Below, in pieces: positions 8,236 through 15,209 of a stretch of 20,353 bases of DNA (its first letter is position 1; each line of letters starts with the position of its first letter). The notes under the pieces are model-generated. The model made no database searches and was not told where the DNA came from. It worked only from the letters and a program-made list of their open reading frames with translations. Source of the stretch: a virus. The stretch covers positions 1 to 20,353 of IMG/VR virus record IMGVR_UViG_3300034684_000295, one strand, 5' to 3'. Position numbers and translations under genes: made by a program.

Positions 8236-11200
8236 TCAGCATACGCTCCAAACATCAGCCAGATTCTCTGCTTGCTTCATCACAAGTTCTATTGCAGCAG
8301 GCTGTTTATCCGGCGGATAACCATATTTGTTTAGTATTCTGCGCACTATGACCATAATTCGAGCGCGTGCTGTTTCTTTAATCGCGAAATCGATGGTCGC
8401 ATTCTTTCTGACCTTGTCAGCGATCTCTCGAGCTATTTCTCGAAGTTGGTCGTCACCCAATACCTTTACTGCACTATTGTTGGTTTCGAGCGCATCATAA
8501 AATGCAAGTTCATCCTCCGAAAGCCCCATATCTTTACCTCGCTTATCGGAAGCATTGATTTCACGTGCGATACGAATGAGTTCTTCGATTATTTCGGCAG
8601 TAGTCAGAAGATTGTTCTGGTACCTTTTCAACGCACCATCGAGCATTTCCATTAATGTCTTTGACTTGGCGAGATTGTGCTTTGAACGCAATCTAATTTC
8701 GTCGGACAGCAACTTTTTCAGCAGCTCGATTGCTACATTTTTATATTTCATCCCTTCGATCTCTTTTAGGAATTCTTCAGAAAGAATCGAAAGTTCAGGC
8801 TTCTCAAGCCCCGCTGCGCTGAAGATGTCCACAACTTGCTCAGAGGCAATAGCAGAGTTTACAATGTTTCTTATAACAGAATCATAACTCTCATCTTTCC
8901 CGTTACCACTTGTCTCAAATTTCGTAAGCCGCGCCTTGACAGCTTGAAAGAACGCTATCTCCTCAGCATTTTCAAAGGTCGCAGGGTCAGGTTTAGCGAG
9001 CGCATATGCTTGTCCTAACAGCGAAACTTCACGAACATAACGATTCTTGCCATCGTCAACTCCAAGGATGAAGTCCTCCGCCTGCAATATCAGCGATAGC
9101 TTATCTTTGACTACACTTGAGAAGAACGTTGAATAATCGAAACCATGAAGTATCCCGCGAACAACTTCGATTTTCTCAAGCATAATTTCAACAGCTTTTT
9201 GATGGGTTTCAGCCGGGACACCTTTGCCACCGCTTTCTGCATAAAAGCCGAGAGCCTTCTTTAAGTTTGTCGCAATACCTATGTAGTCTACAATCAGACC
9301 GCCCGGCTTATCCTTGAACACGCGGTTGACACGAGCGATTGCTTGCATGAGGCTGTGGTCTTTCATTGGCTTATCTATATACATCGTGTTTAGGCACGGG
9401 GCATCAAAACCTGTGAGCCACATATCACGCACGATAACAATTTTCAATGGATCATTTTCGTCTTTCAAACGAAGTGCGAGGGCTTTGCGCTGTGCTTTAG
9501 TAGTGTGATGCTTCTGAATAGCAGCGCCATCAGAACTGCTCGAAGTCATTACAACCTTGATAACACCTTTATCTAAATCATCGCTATGCCATTCGGGACG
9601 CAATTTGATTATTGCATCATAAAGAGTTACTGCAATACGGCGACTCATCGCAACGACCAAGGCTTTTCCCTCAAATACCTCCTGCCTCTCTTCGAAGTGG
9701 GTCACGATGTCATTAGCAAGAATTCGGATTCTATCTTCGTTACCGACGATGGCTTCCAATTTTGCCCACTTGATTTTAGCAGCAGTAGCTTCATCGGCTT
9801 CACCAACTTCGTCAAGTTCCGCGTCAAACTGCTCCACAATTCGTTTGCCTTCCTCTGTAAGATTCACCTTTGCAAGGCGGCTCTCATAGAAGATGCGAAC
9901 GGTCACGTTGTCCTCGACTGCTTGTGCGATGTCATAGATATCAATATAGTTGCCAAACACAGCTGGTGTGTTTGCATCCTGCTTCTCAACGGGTGTTCCT
10001 GTGAATCCAATAAACGTGGCGTTTGGTAACGCATCGCGGATATACTTAGCAAATCCGTATGCTATTCGCTGACCGACCACCTCGCCGTTCTCCTTGATGT
10101 CACGGAGTTTGGCATTAAAACCATACTGAGTACGGTGCGCTTCGTCGGCGATAACCACGATGTTTTCGCGTGCAGACAGCAGTTCATAGACCGAAGCATT
10201 ATTGTCAGGAATGAACTTTTGTATGGTTGTGAAAACTATGCCGCCCGATGCAACCTTCAACAGCGTTTTCAGTTCCTCACAGGAGTCGGCTTGTTTCGGT
10301 GGCTGCCGCAATAAATCGCCGTTGCCCGCAAAGGTGTCAAACAGCTGATCGTCGAGGTCATTGCGATCATTGATAACCAATATAGTAGGGTTGTTCAAGG
10401 CACGCACTATTTTACCAGTGTAGAACACCATCGACAGCGATTTCCCAGCACCTTGGGTGTGCCAGACTACGCCTGCTTTGCGATCTCCTTTCGGTTGGTC
10501 ACTTGCTGCAGGCAGACCATAGCTATCTGGATCTTCTTGAAGCGCAAAGTTGGAAGTTCCTACACCGCTAGCTCTGATGGTTTGTTCAACAGCCTTATTG
10601 ACAGCATAATACTGGTGGTAAGCGGCAATTTTCTTGACCGTCTCAACCTTCACTATGTGTGTAACCTTGTCCTCCGTCTGAGACTTTTCATAAGTTACAA
10701 AGTTCTGAATGTAGTCTATCAGAGTCAAAGGATTGCATAGACCATGAATCATTGTGGAAAGCTCATCATCATACTTTGTAGCTTCTTTAATGCCGTCCTT
10801 TGTTTTCCATGCACTGAAACGGGAATAAAACGCAGTCAGCGACCCCGCTTTTGCCTCCAACCCGTCAGAGATGATGCAGATTTCGTTATAAGTGAAAAGC
10901 CTTGGTATCGCTAACTTGTATGCTTGCAACTGATCAAATGCTTTGTGGCAGGTAGCGTTCTCATCAGCGGGATTCTTCAGTTCAAATATAACAAGCGGAA
11001 TGCCATTAATGAAGAGAAGTACATCAGGGCGTTTGTTATTATTATTCTGGACGAGGGTATATTGATTGACCACGAGGAACTCGTTGTTCAGCGGATTCTC
11101 GAAGTCCACTACATGTACAAAATCGCCCTTAATATCACCATTCTTGCGATACTCAACAGGGACACCATCCACGAGCATCAGGTGAAACTCCTCGTTGTCA

Positions 11201-11451
11201 GTGAGCATATTTGAAGTGGCTATCCTTGAAAGTTTGCGAGCGGCGCCATGAATTACATCGATAGGAATACTCGGATTCAACTTGGACATAGCTGCTTGTA
11301 ATCGTCCAATTAATAGCACATCTCCATAGCTATGGCGCTCGGGATTCAGCGCATCGGGTGCGAGGTCAACACCAGATATATACGTATAACCGAGGCTTTG
11401 AAGTTCTTCGATAGCCATTTCCTCTATGGCGGATTCACATAGTTTAGCCAT
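8236..11451 (-). CDS. hsdR: HsdR, type I restriction endonuclease/translocase subunit
   Basis: HsdR provides ATP-driven DNA translocation and cleavage in type I restriction complexes. The 1071-aa protein has the N-terminal RecB-type nuclease signature: RPDVLLF with Asp143, then IFELKNP with Glu157-x-Lys159, and downstream QLQAYK. The helicase core follows: WHTQGAGKS (Walker A, 330-338), VVIADEAHRTQYG (DEAH at 436-439), FIGFTGTP (motif III), DMWLTGFDAP (motif V), and QAIARVNRVF (motif VI). A helical C-terminal domain, expected to dock on the methyltransferase, completes it. Length is normal for the family and no motif is missing. The ATG follows a GGGGG ribosome site at 7 nt that starts at the hsdM stop; only 11 nt separate the two genes. 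Confidence 0.96.
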   Translation of the reverse strand: MAKLCESAIEEMAIEELQSLGYTYISGVDLAPDALNPERHSYGDVLLIGRLQAAMSKLNPSIPIDVIHGAARKLSRIATSNMLTDNEEFHLMLVDGVPVEYRKNGDIKGDFVHVVDFENPLNNEFLVVNQYTLVQNNNNKRPDVLLFINGIPLVIFELKNPADENATCHKAFDQLQAYKLAIPRLFTYNEICIISDGLEAKAGSLTAFYSRFSAWKTKDGIKEATKYDDELSTMIHGLCNPLTLIDYIQNFVTYEKSQTEDKVTHIVKVETVKKIAAYHQYYAVNKAVEQTIRASGVGTSNFALQEDPDSYGLPAASDQPKGDRKAGVVWHTQGAGKSLSMVFYTGKIVRALNNPTILVINDRNDLDDQLFDTFAGNGDLLRQPPKQADSCEELKTLLKVASGGIVFTTIQKFIPDNNASVYELLSARENIVVIADEAHRTQYGFNAKLRDIKENGEVVGQRIAYGFAKYIRDALPNATFIGFTGTPVEKQDANTPAVFGNYIDIYDIAQAVEDNVTVRIFYESRLAKVNLTEEGKRIVEQFDAELDEVGEADEATAAKIKWAKLEAIVGNEDRIRILANDIVTHFEERQEVFEGKALVVAMSRRIAVTLYDAIIKLRPEWHSDDLDKGVIKVVMTSSSSDGAAIQKHHTTKAQRKALALRLKDENDPLKIVIVRDMWLTGFDAPCLNTMYIDKPMKDHSLMQAIARVNRVFKDKPGGLIVDYIGIATNLKKALGFYAESGGKGVPAETHQKAVEIMLEKIEVVRGILHGFDYSTFFSSVVKDKLSLILQAEDFILGVDDGKNRYVREVSLLGQAYALAKPDPATFENAEEIAFFQAVKARLTKFETSGNGKDESYDSVIRNIVNSAIASEQVVDIFSAAGLEKPELSILSEEFLKEIEGMKYKNVAIELLKKLLSDEIRLRSKHNLAKSKTLMEMLDGALKRYQNNLLTTAEIIEELIRIAREINASDKRGKDMGLSEDELAFYDALETNNSAVKVLGDDQLREIAREIADKVRKNATIDFAIKETARARIMVIVRRILNKYGYPPDKQPAAIELVMKQAENLADVWSVC

Positions 11452-11462
11452 TTCAACACCCC

Positions 11463-13613
11463 CTATAAGCCAGTAAAGTATTGACCTAATCCGGTCGACA
11501 AAACATCAATTGACTTTATAGTATCTTGGAGTAACGTTTTTTGAGAAAGCAACTCCTCATATAAAGCAGAAAGACGTTTCTGTGTTGCTTCATCTGGTAA
11601 TTCAATATCAAGATTAAGAAATCTATCCACTGGTGCTGTTCGCCTACGTTCGTGTGTTCCTATAGAAATGTTCCAGTACCATTTTTTCATAAGATCACTT
11701 TTAATAACATGACCAATTAGGAACGGCTCAAATTTTGGTTTGACTGAAAGGACGACATATGCTGGTGAGGTTATACCTAAGTCCACTACCCAGCACTGGT
11801 CTATTGCACCAGCCCAAAGGAGATAAGGATTATAAACAATGTCAGTCTTCTTTACGATCTTATACGAGCTTGTGTCTTCAGTAGCAACTCGCTTTGAGAA
11901 CCTCTCCCGTTGTAGTACTAAACCTGCATTTTCAGTTATTGATAGTATTTCTGGCTCTTCAGCTTTACCAAGTGTTGTTGTTGACTCTTCCAAAACATCG
12001 TAGAGTTTATATTTTATTAGTTCCGTCGTTGGCTTATTTAGTTCTTTTTTTATTTCATTCATCAGATTGTTGATATTTTGATTAATCGTAGCCATCTTAC
12101 CGCTGATTTCGGAAGCCGCATCCTTTGCGATTGCTAGAGAATGTTCCTTTAACTTAATATCAGATTCATCAACACCAATACCGATGTATTGACCCGGATA
12201 CAGAGAATATTCACTGTCACATATTTCGCTCTGGTGAACTGAACGACAATAACCCGGAATATCTTCATACTCGTTCTCTCTATATAGCCAAGAATGATAT
12301 GTTTCGCAAATTTCACCTATAATTCTTGAATCAAGCGTCCTATGCGTTCGATCAATATCAATAAACATTTTCGAAGCGTCAATGAAAAGAGTTTCATCTT
12401 TACGGCTAGTTTTCGACTTACCCCTTGATAATACCCATAAAGAAACAGGGGCTGGGGTTGTATAAAACAACTTACCTGGCAACAGCACGATACACTCTAC
12501 CAAATCTTCTCTCACTATGCCTGAGCGGATAGTTTTCTCAGCAGCAGATTCAGAAGCTAGGGCTTTTGTCGCTAAAAGAAACCCTGCCTTGCCTGTTGGT
12601 GATAGATGAGATATAAAGTGTTGAATCCAAGCATAATTAGCATTTGAAGCAGGCGGTGTACCATATTTCCAACGGTAGTCACCACTCAATAATTCTCCGC
12701 TCCAGTCACTATCATTGAATGGCGGATTGGTAATAATGTAGTCCGAACGTAAATCTTGATGAGCATCATTTAGGAAAGATCCCTCATTATTCCATTTCAC
12801 ATTAGAACTATCGATTCCACGCATTGCAAGGTTCATTTTGCACAGACGCCAAGTTGTTTGATTGCTTTCCTGACCATAGATTGATACAACACTTTCAAAC
12901 AGCTTGTCAATTTCCTTTGCTTTACCATTGTACCGGTCGGCATGAGCTTCAATAAACTTCTCACTTTGAACAAACATGCCACCAGATCCACAGCATGGAT
13001 CTAGTACACGACCCTCGTATGGCTCAAGCATTTCTACGAGTAGTTGAACAAGGCAACGAGGTGTATAAAATTGTCCCCCTTTTTTGCCTTCTGCAAGTGC
13101 GAATTGACCAAGAAAATACTCATAAACTGTACCAAGTACATCATTTGAGCGCGATAGTGAATCTCCCAGAGCAATTGCGCTAATTACGTCGATAAGTCCA
13201 CCGAGAGACTGCTTATCTAACTTTTCTTTCGCATACTCCTTTGGAAGGACACCCTGTAAAGATGGATTATCTTTTTCGATTGAGTCCATCGCATCGTCTA
13301 TGTCCTTACCTATAGTGGCGAGTTTTGCCCTTCCGCACAGGTAATCCCAACGAGCTTGAGGTGGCACATAGAATACATTCTCTGCTCGGTATTCATAAGG
13401 ATCGTCCGGATCAGCTCCAGTATAATCGCCTTCGCCTGCCTCCAGTTTGTGGTATAACTCATAGAAGTTATCCGAAATGTACTTAAGGAATATTAAACCA
13501 AGTACAATATGTTTATATTCCGCTGCATCCATATTTTTACGCAGCTTATCCGCAGCAGCCCATAGCGCTTGCTCAACAGGTTGATCTTTAACTACTTTTT
13601 TTGCTTTTGCCAT
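11463..13613 (-). CDS. hsdM: HsdM-S fusion: type I methyltransferase with a C-terminal half specificity subunit
   Basis: The N-terminal 480 residues are a standard type I adenine methyltransferase: helical HsdM_N domain (ADKLRKNMD, IVLGLIFLKY), then FYTPRCLVQLLVEML at 182-196, motif I DPCCGSGGMF at 205-214 (SAM binding), and motif IV NPPF at 296-299 (catalysis). Usual HsdM length is about 500-530 aa, but this protein has 716. Residues about 485-525 form a long heptad-like helix. Residues 530-665 resemble one HsdS target recognition domain. A second helix at 675-705 (SALYEELLSQKTLL) matches the distal conserved helix of HsdS. No separate hsdS is present in the window. A single recognition domain per chain implies that two copies pair, which would predict a symmetric split recognition site. 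The ATG has AAGGAG 7 nt upstream. It methylates host DNA to protect it from HsdR. Confidence 0.9.
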   Translation of the reverse strand: MAKAKKVVKDQPVEQALWAAADKLRKNMDAAEYKHIVLGLIFLKYISDNFYELYHKLEAGEGDYTGADPDDPYEYRAENVFYVPPQARWDYLCGRAKLATIGKDIDDAMDSIEKDNPSLQGVLPKEYAKEKLDKQSLGGLIDVISAIALGDSLSRSNDVLGTVYEYFLGQFALAEGKKGGQFYTPRCLVQLLVEMLEPYEGRVLDPCCGSGGMFVQSEKFIEAHADRYNGKAKEIDKLFESVVSIYGQESNQTTWRLCKMNLAMRGIDSSNVKWNNEGSFLNDAHQDLRSDYIITNPPFNDSDWSGELLSGDYRWKYGTPPASNANYAWIQHFISHLSPTGKAGFLLATKALASESAAEKTIRSGIVREDLVECIVLLPGKLFYTTPAPVSLWVLSRGKSKTSRKDETLFIDASKMFIDIDRTHRTLDSRIIGEICETYHSWLYRENEYEDIPGYCRSVHQSEICDSEYSLYPGQYIGIGVDESDIKLKEHSLAIAKDAASEISGKMATINQNINNLMNEIKKELNKPTTELIKYKLYDVLEESTTTLGKAEEPEILSITENAGLVLQRERFSKRVATEDTSSYKIVKKTDIVYNPYLLWAGAIDQCWVVDLGITSPAYVVLSVKPKFEPFLIGHVIKSDLMKKWYWNISIGTHERRRTAPVDRFLNLDIELPDEATQKRLSALYEELLSQKTLLQDTIKSIDVLSTGLGQYFTGL

Positions 13614-13689
13614 TATTTTCTCCTTTTATCCGGGGCTTCTGATATGTGTTTTGAAATTGACCCCATTTTATTTGAAACTATTGCATATA

Positions 13690-13914
13690 CTATTTATCAG
13701 TGTTGTCGGTGTCCGTTAAGTCGGAATTATCTGCAGCGCCACCGGAGCGAATCCAGTCATCAACTTCAGATAGCTTAAATTTCCAAAGCCGTCCAACTTT
13801 ATATGCTGGCATATTTCTCTTGGCGATCCACTGCAGAATGGTCTCACGGCCTACACCGAGATACTCTTGTACTTCTTTTAAGGTAGACCATTTTTCAATG
13901 CTTTTATCGCTCAC
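13690..13914 (-). CDS. Excisionase-type helix-turn-helix DNA-binding protein
   Basis: This 74-aa protein has the compact MerR/excisionase-type HTH (HTH_17) pattern: WSTLKEVQEYLGVGRETILQ, then WIAKRNMPAYKVGRLWKF, then a final helix EVDDWIRSG, and an Asp/Thr-rich tail. Such proteins bind DNA as small regulators or recombination directionality factors. The chosen start is the GTG at 13914, because GGAGG lies 8 nt upstream; an earlier TTG at 13929 would overlap that ribosome site. It sits 23 nt after the NBR1-domain gene and 76 nt before hsdM-S, inside the operon and far from any integrase in view. That position favours a role as a restriction controller or anchoring regulator over excision, but this is inferred. 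Confidence 0.85.
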   Translation of the reverse strand: MSDKSIEKWSTLKEVQEYLGVGRETILQWIAKRNMPAYKVGRLWKFKLSEVDDWIRSGGAADNSDLTDTDNTDK

Positions 13915-13937
13915 GTTATTAACCTCCAAATGAGTGT

Positions 13938-14807
13938 CTATTCAATTTCGAACTTGGAATCTATTGTAACGTTAAATAACCTTTTGTTATTAGGGAAGCA
14001 GTCGTTACCCTCACTATCCTGCATCTCCCACAAACATTCATAACGTCCTTCAAAACCACGAGTGTCAAAGCTCGTGGTTATTTTTATTTCTTTTCCTGGC
14101 GCAACATCCGGTATATCGATAGAGTTCTTATCAGTTCTCGGTCTTACAGTGCCATTGTTAATAAAAACAAGTTTTCGACTACGCCAAGTCTGATTTCCGG
14201 TATTGCGAATCATCCATGTGTGATCAAATTGCTCATAACACTTTTTCGAATAAATCCGTGCCGGTAGAAATTCAAGAACATATGCCCCATCACCAGGATA
14301 CAACGGAGCTAAAGACTGAGGTTTTTCATCGGCAGGCTCAGCGAGGAGTCGTTGGTATTCCATGGCTACGATATCGTCGACATCACTATCTTCATTCTTT
14401 ACAAGATAATTAAATTGAAGAGCAAGAGCTTGAGAAAAGGTACCTTTCTGTGGTTCGAGCGAAACTGGTATTGCAAATGCTGTCATTGCTTCACGAACCT
14501 TATCATCCATCAAATGCCTATCAAACATACCGACCAATGCGTCCAACTGAATATTAGCTGGGAATGAATCCTTTAGATTCTGTGTCAGCGGCTTCGATCC
14601 ATTATACAGCTTCTTTTGATACTCCTTGTCAGCAGTGACGGACGCAGAAAAATATGAACTTCCGCCGGCTACAAACAACTTGCTCACAAACAAACCTTGA
14701 CTAGATAGTTGATGACAATATGGATATATTCTTTTGCAATACTGGGAGAAGTTGATATTAATCACCTCCGTGAAAGTCCCTTGATAAGTCCCTTTAGTCC
14801 CTTGCAA
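13938..14807 (-). CDS. Protein with C-terminal NBR1-type Ig-like (FW) domain, first gene of the defence operon
   Basis: The frame gives up to 289 aa. Residues about 186-282 show the NBR1 FW pattern: FDHTWMIRNTGNQTW with two spaced tryptophans, VAPGKEIKI, and GRYECLWEMQDSEGNDCFP ending in a strand. The FW fold is an Ig-like module known from the eukaryotic autophagy receptor NBR1; bacterial copies have no settled function. The N-terminal 150 residues are helical and I do not recognise the family. There is no signal peptide or membrane span. The start is uncertain. The outermost start is TTG at 14807, but its first codons merely translate the AAGGGACT repeats and have no ribosome site. GGAGG at 14765-14769 would place initiation 8 nt later at an ATC codon (14754-14756), where the protein-like sequence NFSQYCKRIYPYCHQ begins. 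The interval 14757-14807 should be treated as doubtful coding. Confidence 0.78.
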   Translation of the reverse strand: MQGTKGTYQGTFTEVININFSQYCKRIYPYCHQLSSQGLFVSKLFVAGGSSYFSASVTADKEYQKKLYNGSKPLTQNLKDSFPANIQLDALVGMFDRHLMDDKVREAMTAFAIPVSLEPQKGTFSQALALQFNYLVKNEDSDVDDIVAMEYQRLLAEPADEKPQSLAPLYPGDGAYVLEFLPARIYSKKCYEQFDHTWMIRNTGNQTWRSRKLVFINNGTVRPRTDKNSIDIPDVAPGKEIKITTSFDTRGFEGRYECLWEMQDSEGNDCFPNNKRLFNVTIDSKFEIE

Positions 14808-14826
14808 GGGTAATTTTTAGTCCCTT
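14775..14826. repeat. Four AGTCCCTT direct repeats in the leader of the defence operon
   Basis: AGTCCCTT occurs at 14775-14782, 14787-14794, 14796-14803 and 14819-14826; on the transcribed minus strand it reads AAGGGACT. One copy extends into the perfect 12-bp palindrome CCCTTGCAAGGG at 14799-14810. The cluster lies between the putative minus-strand promoter and the first ribosome site. It may be an operator for the HTH protein of the operon or an RNA-level element; the sequence alone does not decide. Confidence 0.7.
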
Positions 14827-14828
14827 AG

Positions 14829-14861
14829 CGCCCTGCTACTCTTATTACAGATGGCAGGGCG
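14829..14861 (-). other. Stem-loop in the defence operon leader
   Basis: CGCCCTGC at 14829-14836 and GCAGGGCG at 14854-14861 form a perfect 8-bp GC-rich inverted repeat around a 17-nt loop. In the minus-strand transcript it would fold about 30 nt after the predicted start. No run of U follows, so it is not a standard terminator; it may stabilise the RNA or be a protein site. Confidence 0.55.
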
Positions 14862-14900
14862 TTGCTCATCTCTGTTCCAAGCGTGGGTATTGACTATCCC

Positions 14901-14909
14901 ATTATATCA
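14901..14909 (-). promoter_or_regulatory. Extended -10 promoter of the defence operon
   Basis: On the minus strand this reads TGATATAAT, a perfect TATAAT with the TG of an extended -10. The -35 position (14924-14929) is poor, reading TAGTTT, as is tolerated with an extended -10. Transcription would start near 14893, giving a leader of roughly 125 nt before the GGAGG of the first gene. Confidence 0.55.
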
Positions 14910-14913
14910 CATT

Positions 14914-14966
14914 GTTTGGTAATAAACTATCCTTACCGACTATGTTGTTTATAAAAAGTCATAAAC
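14914..14966. promoter_or_regulatory. Two GTTT/AAAC dyads upstream of the defence promoter
   Basis: GTTTGGTAATAAAC at 14914-14927 has 4-bp arms, and GTTTAT at 14947-14952 with ATAAAC at 14961-14966 is a perfect 6-bp dyad with an 8-bp spacer. The first overlaps the -35 zone of the minus-strand promoter. They could be operator half-sites, but A+T-rich dyads of this size also arise by chance. Confidence 0.3.
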
Positions 14967-15019
14967 TCACTTTTCAAGTCGCAAAAAACGCTCATGTCAT
15001 TTGAAATCACCTCGATGTG

Positions 15020-15063
15020 CATCCACTGATCACGGATGGTTCAGCGCCAAGAGGCGTACAACC
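15020..15063 (+). other. Nested hairpins in the untranslated stretch before the sigma-like gene
   Basis: CATCC (15020-15024) pairs with GGATG (15034-15038). Overlapping it, GGTT (15038-15041), GCGCC (15044-15048), loop AAGA, GGCGT (15053-15057) and AACC (15060-15063) form a stem with a symmetric 2x2 internal loop and one G-U pair. Together with the downstream switch this suggests a structured leader RNA. I do not recognise a known riboswitch class. Confidence 0.4.
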
Positions 15064-15103
15064 CAATATCAAACAGCTGACTACTGAACAGGAAGCTGCA
15101 ATC

Positions 15104-15206
15104 CGAAACGGAGAAATCTGTGTTGGACTGCGGTCGGGCTTTTATTGCCTTTTTCAGCTGAGCAGCTCAATTCCTCCGTTTCGAGACAACGACAAACGGA
15201 GGAATT
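15104..15206 (+). promoter_or_regulatory. Candidate RNA switch: two mutually exclusive stems controlling the sigma-like gene's ribosome site
   Basis: Arm B (15169-15181) pairs perfectly over 13 bp with arm C (15194-15206). Arm C contains the GGAGG ribosome site of the gene starting at 15210, so this stem would block translation. Arm B extended to 15183 can instead pair with arm A (15104-15117) over 14 positions with one mismatch, ten of them contiguous. That would leave the ribosome site free. The three arms share the motif AAACGGAG or its complement. No ligand or protein partner is visible. The alternative reading is a double-stranded DNA operator. Confidence 0.6.
15120..15161 (+). CDS. Possible 13-codon leader peptide between the switch arms
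   Basis: GTG at 15120 follows GGAG (15110-15113) by 6 nt and opens a 13-codon frame reading MLDCGRAFIAFFS, ending at TGA 15159-15161. Its ribosome site is inside arm A and its stop lies 7 nt before arm B. A ribosome paused at the end would cover arm B and expose the downstream ribosome site, as in erm-type translational attenuators. Frames this short arise often by chance, so confidence is low. Confidence 0.3.
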   Translation: MLDCGRAFIAFFS

Positions 15207-15209
15207 TTT

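Noticed and set aside
9586-10029. 147-aa plus-strand frame opposite hsdR
   Set aside because: It is antisense to conserved helicase motifs of hsdR, has no ribosome site and no recognisable domain.
13690-13914. HTH protein as proof of an integrative element's excisionase
   Set aside because: No integrase or attachment site is in the window, and the gene is embedded in the restriction operon. The excisionase-like fold alone does not show that function.
14775-14826. AGTCCCTT repeats as a CRISPR array
   Set aside because: The repeats are 8 bp and the spacers are 1 to 15 bp and uneven, far from any CRISPR layout; no cas gene is nearby.
14829-14861. Stem-loop as an intrinsic terminator or attenuator of the defence operon
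   Set aside because: No U-run follows the stem on the minus strand; the next bases lead into the AAGGGACT repeats.
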